Shown here: piece after piece, positions 41,802-48,357 of the stretch | Numbering within the stretch: position 1 is the first letter of the stretch | How the letters are laid out: every line of letters begins with the position of its first letter | From: SHLQ01 sp964562985 | Lineage (GTDB): Bacteria > Actinomycetota > Acidimicrobiia > Acidimicrobiales > SHLQ01 | Direction: 5' to 3' | NCBI GenBank assembly: GCA_964562985.1 | Contig: CAZLWE010000017.1 | Span: 1-52,477, forward strand | DNA: 52,477 nucleotides | Made by a program: the position numbers and the translations under genes | The notes under the pieces: generated by a model | Database searches by the model: none | What the model saw: the letters and a program-made list of their open reading frames with translations, nothing else | What the model was told of the DNA's origin: nothing

Positions 41802-41857
41802 CCGATTTTGTTCGTTGATGAGCGCGCAAGCGCTCGGGGTTAACGGAACAAAATCGG
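41802..41857 (-). repeat. Nested inverted repeat joining a stop codon to the next ribosome binding site
   Basis: Outer arms CCGATTTTGTTC and GAACAAAATCGG (41802-41813, 41846-41857) are perfect 12-mers; between them GAGCGC-GCAA-GCGCTC (41820-41835) forms a 6-bp hairpin. On the minus-strand mRNA the first arm is the last codons of the upstream membrane protein, and the second ends directly before the AAGGAA site of the lipoprotein gene. Confidence 0.85.
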
Positions 41858-42382
41858 GGGAGGGCCACGGCGTGGCGCGGCGAGCACCAGCGAGGTGTCA
41901 AACGCGGGGATGAGCCCGCGACTGCCCCAGGTCGTCCGCACCGCGACACGACGGGCTGGCCGTGGTGTCAAGGTTTCGAGGACGCGATCGAGTACTCGTT
42001 CGAGCGACCGGAGTGACCAACTCAGCGCGAGTGCAACGAGCGGTGCCAGCGCGAGCCCCACCCAGAACACTGGCTCGAAAAAAAGGGTGAATGCGCCGTA
42101 GCCATCCCAAAGGCGCTCAGCTTGTTCGAGCACCAGGTAGCCGCACGCTACCGCGGCGAACAACGCCAGTTCGGACATCTGCGTGGAGCGGCGTCGCAAC
42201 GACCGGATGATCGATCGAGTAAGCGCGCAGAGCACGCCGAGCGAGGCGATGAGCCAGGCGCTTTGCAAGTGGCCGTGGGCAACGGAACTCTCGGTACCGG
42301 CGAGCGCCGTCATGGTGTACGCGCTCTGGTGAACAATCAGCACGCCGACACCGGCGAGTAGCAGCGAGTCCAGCTGTCTCAC
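41840..42382 (-). CDS. Four-helix membrane protein of unknown function
   Basis: A 180-residue protein with about four hydrophobic segments, the first at the very N-terminus (SLLLAGVGVLIVHQSAY), and a basic C-terminal tail that ends RRGPPPILFR. No family is recognised; small membrane proteins with an RGPP-like tail occur next to copper and cytochrome genes in actinobacteria, a weak link. The GTG at 42382 lies on a leaderless promoter. It is the first gene of a three-gene unit with the cupredoxin-like lipoprotein and the larger membrane protein. Confidence 0.75.
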   Translation of the reverse strand: MRQLDSLLLAGVGVLIVHQSAYTMTALAGTESSVAHGHLQSAWLIASLGVLCALTRSIIRSLRRRSTQMSELALFAAVACGYLVLEQAERLWDGYGAFTLFFEPVFWVGLALAPLVALALSWSLRSLERVLDRVLETLTPRPARRVAVRTTWGSRGLIPAFDTSLVLAAPRRGPPPILFR

Positions 42383-42394
42383 AGGTCCATGCTA
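42383..42394 (-). promoter_or_regulatory. Leaderless promoter of the copper-like operon
   Basis: On the minus strand TAGCAT (42394-42389), six bases, then GTG at 42382. Confidence 0.6.
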
Positions 42395-42588
42395 GGGGAT
42401 CGGAGGGTGTGGCGGGCATCGTGAGACCAGTGAACGAACCGCGTATCGGGCTCTATTTGAGGCGAGTTCTCACGACGCGTGACATTCCCGTCGTTTGTCC
42501 GGGAAATCTGGGCCACAAATTGTCGTTGAAGGTGAGCGGATACAAAGATTCACGGGTTGCGGCGGGGCTATCGGCAAACGAGGAATCA

Positions 42589-44307
42589 ATGGACAAAAAC
42601 ACTCATCCTTACGGCCCGGGGTCTCATGCTCCGCTCGCCGACGTACATCAGATGCCCGCATGCTACCCGATCAAGGGAAACGTGGACTCGCAGAAGTACC
42701 ACCGCCCGGACTCCTCCGGATACCAACAAACCAAAGCTGAGGTGTGGTTCGACTCACCATCGGCCGCCGAGGCCGCAGGCTTTATGCTCGCCGGCAGCCA
42801 TCCGGACGGTTCGAACGCTGCGGCCTTTGAGCCCGGCGGAGCCAACCACCCCTGCGATGTCGCAACCGTAAACGCGAACCGCAGCGCAGTAATGGGTGCC
42901 GGAGCCGCTGGTGCGGCGACGGGCGCTGGGGAGGTCACCGTCGACGGTGACTCGACCGTTGGCGGGTCGGGAATCTCTGGTGGCGCAGCCGCTGCTGGTG
43001 CTGCTGGCATCGCTGGCGCTGCTGGAGTCGCCGGTGCGGCGATGGCCGGCAAGGGCGACGGGATCGATGCCTCGATGCCCGACGCTGGAGATGTGCAAGA
43101 GTTCTCGGTCGCCAGTGGCGTCGATGCGAACGTTGGCAACGTCGACATGCCCGATAAGCCGGACATGGACATGCCTGACAAGCCGGACATCGATATGCCC
43201 GACATTGACGGCAAGGGAATCGGAATCGGCGGCGCAGCCGCTGCTGGCGCTGCAGGTGTTGCTGGCGCTGCCGGTCTTGCTGCTGCTGGCGGCAAGGACG
43301 CGCTCGGGAAGGTCACAGGCGCTGCCGGTGACCTGGGCGGCAAGGTCACGGGCGCTGCCGGTGATCTGGGTGGCAAGGCCACGGGCGCCGTGTCAGGGGC
43401 AAGCGCCTCGGTTTCAGGGGCTGCGAGCTCGGGAAGCCGTAAAGTCACCGCAAGCACCGGAGCCGCATCGGGCGCCGCGGGAGCGTCTATCCGCAACGAC
43501 GTAACCCGTGACGATGACGATGACGATGACGAGGGCGGCCTCGCCGGTTGCCTCGGTCAGTGGTGGTGGCTCCTCGCCCTCATCGCTGGCATCATCATCC
43601 TCGGTTTGATTCTTAGCCAGTGCAACTTCGGTGGCGACGCCGAAGAGGTCTCGTCCCCAGTTGCCGAATCCACTACTACCGAGGCTCCGGAGACCACGAC
43701 TACTGAGGTTCCAGAAACCACGACTACCGAAGCCCCAACCACGACCACCACCGAAGCGCCGACCACCACGACGACCGAGGCTCCACCGGAGAACCTCGCA
43801 GCGATCGCTGGTCTGACCTCACCTACGGTTGCTGGCGTGCTCGGTCCGCTTGGACTCAACGATGCGCTTGGTTCTGATGGACCGATCACGGTGTTCCTGC
43901 CAAGTGACTCCGGCGCAGTAGCTGCGCTCGAAGCGAACCCCGACCTGGTGATGCAGGTAACCGATGATCCGCTGCTCGCGCAGTCGCTCCTCGGCTTCCA
44001 CGTCGTGCCGGGTACGTTCACATCGGCTGACTTGGAAGGTGGCGCAACGCTGGTCACCTCGACGGGCCTTGAGCTCACCGTGGCAGACGGTGCCGTGAAC
44101 GGCATCGAGATTGTGACGGTCGACCTTGAGGGAAGCAACGGCGTGATCCACGTGATCGAAGGCATCCTGATGCCACCAGCTGAACCGCAACTCGCCGTAA
44201 CCGGTGCGTCGTCGGAGCTGCTCGGTGCGCTCGGTGCCGTCTTCGTGATCACCGGTGCCGCTGCGGTATACACCAGCCGTCGACGTGAAGACGAGGCAGT
44301 CATCTAG
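42589..44307 (+). CDS. Surface protein with sunset-like domain, FAS1 domain and LAVTG sorting signal
   Basis: A 572-residue protein with no N-terminal signal. Residues 18-66 (YPIKGNVDSQKYHRPDS, AEVWFDSPSAAEAAGF) resemble the sunset domain of actinobacterial proteins. Residues 100-300 are Ala/Gly-rich with DMPDKPD and TGAAGDLGGK repeats. A central membrane segment (WWWLLALIAGIIILGLIL, from residue 325) is followed by a TTTEAP-rich stalk and a fasciclin (FAS1) adhesion domain (about 403-530). The end is a sortase-like signal: LAVTG (535-539), hydrophobic helix and RRR. ATG 42589 has a GAGGAA site; the frame is open 60 codons further. The 206-bp gap upstream holds a possible promoter (TACAAA near 42540) and little else. 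Confidence 0.85.
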   Translation: MDKNTHPYGPGSHAPLADVHQMPACYPIKGNVDSQKYHRPDSSGYQQTKAEVWFDSPSAAEAAGFMLAGSHPDGSNAAAFEPGGANHPCDVATVNANRSAVMGAGAAGAATGAGEVTVDGDSTVGGSGISGGAAAAGAAGIAGAAGVAGAAMAGKGDGIDASMPDAGDVQEFSVASGVDANVGNVDMPDKPDMDMPDKPDIDMPDIDGKGIGIGGAAAAGAAGVAGAAGLAAAGGKDALGKVTGAAGDLGGKVTGAAGDLGGKATGAVSGASASVSGAASSGSRKVTASTGAASGAAGASIRNDVTRDDDDDDDEGGLAGCLGQWWWLLALIAGIIILGLILSQCNFGGDAEEVSSPVAESTTTEAPETTTTEVPETTTTEAPTTTTTEAPTTTTTEAPPENLAAIAGLTSPTVAGVLGPLGLNDALGSDGPITVFLPSDSGAVAALEANPDLVMQVTDDPLLAQSLLGFHVVPGTFTSADLEGGATLVTSTGLELTVADGAVNGIEIVTVDLEGSNGVIHVIEGILMPPAEPQLAVTGASSELLGALGAVFVITGAAAVYTSRRREDEAVI

Positions 44308-44329
44308 TTCCACTTTGGGGGAAGTGATG

Positions 44330-44377
44330 GAGCGTCGACGCTCGCTTGGTTTCTAGGCCAGGCCAGCGTCGACGCTC
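44330..44377. terminator. Palindromic block between convergent genes
   Basis: AGCGTCGACGCTC occurs in both orientations (44330-44343 and 44365-44377) around a 21-base loop; each arm is itself palindromic. It lies between the FAS1 protein gene and the MFS gene and overlaps the last codons of the latter. It may end transcription from both sides, but T-runs are lacking. Confidence 0.5.
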
Positions 44378-45513
44378 TGTTGCGTTGTCGCGACATTGCG
44401 CCACGCAGCGATGAGTAGTCCCAGGCAAACAAGACCAGAGACGCCAAATGAGCCGAGCGGGCCGTCGGTGAGGTTGAACAGCACTGGCGCGATAAAGGCC
44501 GAAATGCCAGCTGCCAGCGAACCGGTCGCATCGAGCATGCTCGTCCCGACGGCGGAATTCGCAGCGCCCGCTTCGTCGATGACGAGCTTGTTTGCCGCTG
44601 GGAAGATCACGCTTTCCATCGTGGTCTGGAAGGTGGCGAGCACGGTGAACACGGCGATGCCTTCCCAGACCCCAAGGGTCAGGATGATCGGCACGAAGAT
44701 TGTGAGAGGCAGAAGCAAGAATCGCGTTGCTCGAGGGCTGGAATCGACTGTCCGTCCGGCGAGGCGCGGAATGAACAGCAACGGTGCACCCACGACGATG
44801 AGGATCCAGCCAAGTTGCGCATTCGTTGCTCCAAGGCCGGTCAGGTAGAGATCGACCGTGGCGTCGAATACCCCAATGTTGAAGAACACGGCTACGTAGC
44901 CTGCGGTGGCAGCACGGACCTTGCGCGATTTGAGCAGTGGAATCATCGCCGCCACGGTGGTGCGTTCGCTCACGGCGATTGGGACACTGATCAAATAGCG
45001 AATGGTCGGTATCGCCAGTACGAGCAATACGACAGATGTGGCGATGTATGGCGCTCCGATGCCGCCCAGCTCCCCGAGCCACGCGCCGAGCGCAGGTCCC
45101 CCGATAAAGCCCGCCACCGCAGCGGAGACAAATCCGCCGATCTTTTCGGCTCCGCCATCGGTGGTCTCGCCGATCAAGGCCTTGCGGCCGACGATGGCAA
45201 ATACCCCTACACCGAGCCCGCTTAGGCCTCGGCTTGCTGCCAGACTCCATAATTCCGTAGCGAACCCGGTCCAGAAGTTCCCGAGGATCGCTGCGGCGAA
45301 GGCGAAGATTCCGAGAGCTCGAAGCAGGCCACGGTCACCGAGCGGTGCGATGAATATTGCCGAGATCACGGCGGTAAAGAACGCGAGGGACGAGATCAGC
45401 CCCAGCCCCCAGGCTGGAATGGCGTACAGCTGTTCAAAGTCCTCGAGGAAGACAAACGTGACCCCAGCGGACGCCACCATGAACAAGTAGGTGAGGTAGA
45501 CGAACCGATGCAC
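44353..45513 (-). CDS. MFS transporter
   Basis: A 386-residue protein with about twelve hydrophobic segments and the MFS loop 2-3 pattern APLGDRGLLRALG. The substrate is unknown; the family includes drug and metabolite exporters. GTG 45513 is chosen because TAGGCT lies exactly six bases upstream; another GTG one codon earlier is less likely. The 3' end is convergent with the FAS1 protein gene. Confidence 0.88.
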   Translation of the reverse strand: MHRFVYLTYLFMVASAGVTFVFLEDFEQLYAIPAWGLGLISSLAFFTAVISAIFIAPLGDRGLLRALGIFAFAAAILGNFWTGFATELWSLAASRGLSGLGVGVFAIVGRKALIGETTDGGAEKIGGFVSAAVAGFIGGPALGAWLGELGGIGAPYIATSVVLLVLAIPTIRYLISVPIAVSERTTVAAMIPLLKSRKVRAATAGYVAVFFNIGVFDATVDLYLTGLGATNAQLGWILIVVGAPLLFIPRLAGRTVDSSPRATRFLLLPLTIFVPIILTLGVWEGIAVFTVLATFQTTMESVIFPAANKLVIDEAGAANSAVGTSMLDATGSLAAGISAFIAPVLFNLTDGPLGSFGVSGLVCLGLLIAAWRNVATTQQSVDAGLA

Positions 45514-45525
45514 CACCAGAGCCTA
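45514..45525 (-). promoter_or_regulatory. Leaderless promoter of the MFS gene
   Basis: On the minus strand TAGGCT (45525-45520), six bases, then GTG at 45513. Confidence 0.6.
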
Positions 45526-45528
45526 GGG

Positions 45529-45575
45529 AGTTCCCGGTGCTGTGGAGCGCTATCGCCGTCGCAGCACCGGGAACT
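45529..45575. repeat. Perfect 14-bp inverted repeat upstream of the MFS gene
   Basis: AGTTCCCGGTGCTG (45529-45542) and CAGCACCGGGAACT (45562-45575) are exact inverted copies 19 bases apart. They lie just upstream of the -10 box of the MFS gene and just after the stop of the 164-residue unknown protein. No T-run follows on the minus strand, so a regulator site is as likely as a terminator. Confidence 0.75.
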
Positions 45576-45607
45576 TTGCCGAGGTTCCGCCTCCCAGATG
45601 TATTTTC

Positions 45608-46102
45608 TTAGCCCTCGAATCCGTCCGGCCACTCGATCAGTAGCGCTTCGGTCGAGTCATCGGCTGCGGTCGCTAGGAGGCCCTCGTCGAGGGGTTGGAA
45701 GTCCCACAGGAATGTGGAGAGGCCATCGAGGTCGGCGAAGCGCCAATCGTTCGGGCCGGTCGCCCAGCTGACGACACGTTCGGTGGGAGTCTCCAGTGGG
45801 CTTCGCAACACCTCCGCCAGGACTTCGTCAAAGTCGAACGAGGCAACTTCGGACCCATCGTCGTCAAACACCCATACGGTCAGGTTTTCGTCGATTACGA
45901 CATTGTCGAAGTTGGTACCGACCAAGAGTGCGATGGCAACGTCTGCGGACGGAGCGGGGGAGAAGCCTGGCTCCGCGTGGGTCTTCGCGATCTCTCGGTG
46001 GAGAACGTTGACCCAATCGTGGCTGAGGCTCAGCCGGTCGCTCGTGGCGAAGAGTTCGTCGAAGCGAACTTCTTCATCGGGTGTGAGTGTCGGTTTTGAC
46101 AT
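45608..46102 (-). CDS. Unknown protein overlapping the sigma factor gene
   Basis: A 164-residue acidic protein, not recognised. It has no signal, membrane segment or cysteine motif. The N-terminal half is helical (DEEVRFDELFATSDRLSLSHDWVNVLHREIA); the second half has strands rich in Trp and Asp (VWVFDDDGSEVASFDFD, VVSWATGPNDWRFADLDGL, LIEWPDGFEG). Its ATG lies 29 bases inside the end of the sigma factor gene with a GGAG site seven bases upstream, so the two are translationally coupled. By position it could be an anti-sigma or co-regulator, but nothing in the sequence shows this. Confidence 0.75.
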   Translation of the reverse strand: MSKPTLTPDEEVRFDELFATSDRLSLSHDWVNVLHREIAKTHAEPGFSPAPSADVAIALLVGTNFDNVVIDENLTVWVFDDDGSEVASFDFDEVLAEVLRSPLETPTERVVSWATGPNDWRFADLDGLSTFLWDFQPLDEGLLATAADDSTEALLIEWPDGFEG

Positions 46103-46568
46103 CGCTGATCTCCAGTTCGTTTAGGGCGTCGATTGCGGCCCGCTTGGCGCCTGTGGTGCGACTGCTGACGGTCTTTTCGCCGATGCCGAGTAGTTGGGCG
46201 GTCTCGCGTTCGCTGAACCCTTCGATGAAACGCAGCACGAGAACCTCTCGGTGCTCGACGGTCAAGCGGCCGAGAACCCGCCCGAGCATGTCTCGATCCG
46301 AGATTGCATCGGCCGAGCCGTTATGGACCAATGCATCGCTTCCGGCGTGGCTGCGAAATCGCTCATCACGACGCCGTTGACGAACCAGCGGGTCGACGAC
46401 TCGACTCGTCGTGACCCGCCGCGTGATGCCGTGCATCCACGCACAGATAGCGGAGTCACTGCGAAGCGATGGAAGTTGCTTCCAAATCTCCAGTAGGGCG
46501 ATGTTCTGCGCATCGTCGAAATGGGCGTCGTACCGACATGTGTATGCCTCTAGTGCAACCGACGCCAG
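46074..46568 (-). CDS. ECF-type sigma factor, apparent CTG start
   Basis: A 164-residue protein when read from CTG at 46568. Region 2 is seen as AHFDDAQNIALLEIWKQLP (like the AEDxxQExFLxxW helix) and region 4 as VEHREVLVLRFIEGFSERET plus AQLLGIGEKTVSSRTTGAKR. The only ATG in frame (46436) would remove all of region 2. Between the upstream in-frame stop and that ATG there is no ATG, GTG or TTG, but GGGAGGG lies four bases before the CTG. The first helix of region 2 is shorter than usual. The gene sits between a ferritin-like protein gene and an overlapping unknown gene. A frameshift or decay is an alternative. Confidence 0.75.
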   Translation of the reverse strand: MASVALEAYTCRYDAHFDDAQNIALLEIWKQLPSLRSDSAICAWMHGITRRVTTSRVVDPLVRQRRRDERFRSHAGSDALVHNGSADAISDRDMLGRVLGRLTVEHREVLVLRFIEGFSERETAQLLGIGEKTVSSRTTGAKRAAIDALNELEISDVKTDTHTR

Positions 46569-46614
46569 AAAACCCTCCCGAATTTTCGAGAAAATGTGTG
46601 CGCGGCCTCGAAGG

Positions 46615-47370
46615 TCAGGTCTTGCGAGGAACGAAGAAGCGGGTGTGTTGCTCGCGTAGGGTCCGCACTACATCGATGACGAATCGGATGGGTGAACTAC
46701 CGCAGGCTCGGATCGCTCGGCGATGGTCGACGGCGACAACGGCGGTTGAGCCAACGATGAGCGTGAGCCAGATCGCTCGGGCGAGCGACCAGATAGGGGT
46801 TGGCCATTCATCGAGGTGCTGGGGCAGTGTGGCGGCATGGAAGTCCAGGTGGCGGACCTCATCTTCGTGGATGCTGCGGAAGACCGCTGCAAGGGTTGGC
46901 TCGCCGACGCCGTCGGCCAACAGTCCGTAGAAACGTTTCGAGACGAACTCTGCGACCAGAAGGGTGAGTACCTCGCCACGGAGCCCGAAGGCTCGTCGTA
47001 CGAATTGGAACACGCCGTCGGTCCAGTGCGACTCGAGCATCTCGATGTCGAGCGCGTTGCAGACCAGCGCTAACAGGCGGGCGTGCTCCTGCTCTTCTTT
47101 CACAAACAGGCGCAGTGCCTCCACGTAGTCAGCGTCGGCCACCTTCTCGGCGGCGGCGATGAGGTGGGAGCCCGTCCCGGTCTCTCCGATCTGGAAGGTG
47201 GGGAGCGACGCACGAAGTCCACGCTCGATGACAGGGGCGAGCGGCCCAACGTCGTTGACGGTGACCTCGGCGTGCTGATCCTCCATCACCTCAAAGCAGG
47301 TGCGCCACCGAGCGTTGCTCGTCGCCGTCAGGTCGGTGCGGAGCGGATGAAGTTCAGAAATCGTCGTCAT
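46615..47370 (-). CDS. Ferritin-like di-iron protein
   Basis: A 251-residue helical protein. Two helices carry di-iron ligand patterns: KEEQEHARLL (Glu92-His96 region) and SIHEDEVRHLDFH near residue 170, spaced as in ferritin-like four-helix bundles. A hydrophobic segment (IWSLARAIWLTLIVGSTAVV) near residue 200 suggests membrane association. ATG 47370 (MTTISELHPL) is preferred to a TTG three codons earlier; GATAAT lies nine bases before it, giving a nearly leaderless mRNA. It is the first gene of a unit with the sigma factor and the unknown protein, so iron or oxidative signals might be linked to that sigma factor. The reaction is unknown. Confidence 0.8.
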   Translation of the reverse strand: MTTISELHPLRTDLTATSNARWRTCFEVMEDQHAEVTVNDVGPLAPVIERGLRASLPTFQIGETGTGSHLIAAAEKVADADYVEALRLFVKEEQEHARLLALVCNALDIEMLESHWTDGVFQFVRRAFGLRGEVLTLLVAEFVSKRFYGLLADGVGEPTLAAVFRSIHEDEVRHLDFHAATLPQHLDEWPTPIWSLARAIWLTLIVGSTAVVAVDHRRAIRACGSSPIRFVIDVVRTLREQHTRFFVPRKT

Positions 47371-47476
47371 GGGAAGCAATTATCCAAATCGCCGCGAAAG
47401 TCGATGTAAACGGAAGGCGACGCGGACCGGTGATGCGATGGGGTGCTCTTGGAGGGCACCTGGTTCGACCCGTAGT

Positions 47477-47755
47477 TAGCCTGAGGTCATGCCCAGGGTT
47501 GAAGCGACGATCGAAGGTCCGCCGTTCTTTCAGTCGTTCGGTGGCGGATGGGCATTCAAAGAACTCGAACCCGGTCGAACTCTGGCCACATGGCGCTACA
47601 CCTTCAGCATCAAACCAGCAGCTCTCTCGGTGATCGCCGACCCGATAGGCAAATAGCTACTCGGCCAAGACATCGAGAAACGCCTCGCCGCCTTCGCTAC
47701 CGGATGTAGGAACCCGGACTTCGTCGCCAAAGCCCGCGCACAGGCCGGTCTCTAG
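47477..47755 (+). pseudogene. Decayed SRPBCC (polyketide-cyclase-like) gene
   Basis: From ATG 47489 the frame reads 55 codons (EGPPFFQSFGGGWAFKE, TLATWRYTFSIKP), meets TAG at 47654-47656 and then continues (LLGQDIEKRLAAFATGC) to a second stop at 47753-47755. Together this looks like the C-terminal half of an SRPBCC protein; TAG replacing TGG would explain the break. About 60 N-terminal residues of the fold are missing. TAGCCT six bases before the ATG (47477-47482) matches the leaderless promoters, so a 55-residue product could still be made. Confidence 0.6.
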
Positions 47756-47773
47756 TACCCCGAACGAATGGGA

Positions 47774-47881
47774 CCTGACCCCTATCGCGGACCCCTTTCG
47801 ATGGGAACTTCGTTGAAATATCAATGGAAGTTGATCGATTTGTCGAGTTGCCCTGACCCCTATTTCCAAATAGGGGTCAGG
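47774..47881. repeat. REP-like palindromes with CCTGACCCCTAT core
   Basis: CCTGACCCCTATTT and AAATAGGGGTCAGG (47852-47865, 47868-47881) form a perfect 14-bp hairpin with a two-base loop. The core CCTGACCCCTAT also stands alone at 47774-47785, 78 bases upstream. The GGGGTCAG core is related to the palindrome between rnj and ftsK. Confidence 0.8.
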
Positions 47882-47894
47882 CCCCAAAGATGGA

Positions 47895-48184
47895 TTTCCG
47901 CGGTTGTCGAGCGGAAGTCTCGCCATGTGAAGGCGTCCTGGGGGAGGGANNNNNNNNNNNNNNNNNNNNNNNNNNNNNNNNNNNNNNNNNNNNNNNNNNN
48001 NNNNNNNNNNNNNNNNNNNNNNNNNNNNNNNNNNNNNNNNNNNNNNNNNGGAGCCGGAGGCGACGGACCATGTCGGTTTCCGCGGTTGTCGAGCGGAAGT
48101 CTCGCCATGTGAAGGCGTCCTGGGGGAGGGAGCCGGAGGCGACGGACCATGTCGGTTTCCGCGGTTGTCGAGCGGAAGTCTCGA
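47895..48184. repeat. 79-bp tandem repeat array with assembly gap, next to recA
   Basis: Copy 1 starts at 47895 and is cut at 47949 by a run of 100 N (47950-48049). After the gap come the end of a copy (48050-48076), a full copy (48077-48155) and the first 28 bases of another (from 48156). Copies are identical where readable. Each holds a small hairpin, TTCCGC-N9-GCGGAA. The unit phase before and after the gap overlaps by three bases, so the true missing length is 79n minus 3, not 100. Confidence 0.9.
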
Positions 48185-48191
48185 CAAATGC

Positions 48192-48221
48192 TTGCATCGA
48201 ACAGTCGTTCGCAATTACATT
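48192..48221 (+). promoter_or_regulatory. recA promoter with LexA (SOS) box
   Basis: TCGAACAGTCGTTCGC (48197-48212) fits the Gram-positive/actinobacterial LexA site CGAAC-N4-GTTCG exactly. It lies between TTGCAT (-35, 48192-48197) and TACATT (-10, 48216-48221; 18-bp spacer). LexA binding would block the promoter. RNA would start near 48228, leaving a leader of about 130 bases that contains the palindrome CCTAATTAGG (48268-48277). Confidence 0.85.
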
Positions 48222-48357
48222 GCTGTTGTTCCCGGAAGAGAGCTCACCAGAGTTCGCTGTCACACCCCCTAATTAGGTTGGCCGCAACTTCCCAAACAAC
48301 TAACTATCCCGCACAGGCGGGCCGCATCTGGAGAAGGTGCGAACGAAGGAGATTCCA

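Noticed and set aside
46074..46436. Sigma factor annotated from its only ATG
   Set aside because: That start removes all of region 2, although the frame upstream clearly encodes it.
47430..47633. 67-codon open frame overlapping the SRPBCC remnant
   Set aside because: Arg/Ser-rich shadow in another frame; the remnant's frame has recognisable family sequence and a promoter box.
47895..48184. 79-bp repeats as a CRISPR array
   Set aside because: Whole units are identical, with no variable spacers and no cas genes in the window.
47890..48276. Open frames across the N run and the 79-bp repeats
   Set aside because: They exist only because N codons read as open and because the repeats lack stops; no start signal or protein family fits.
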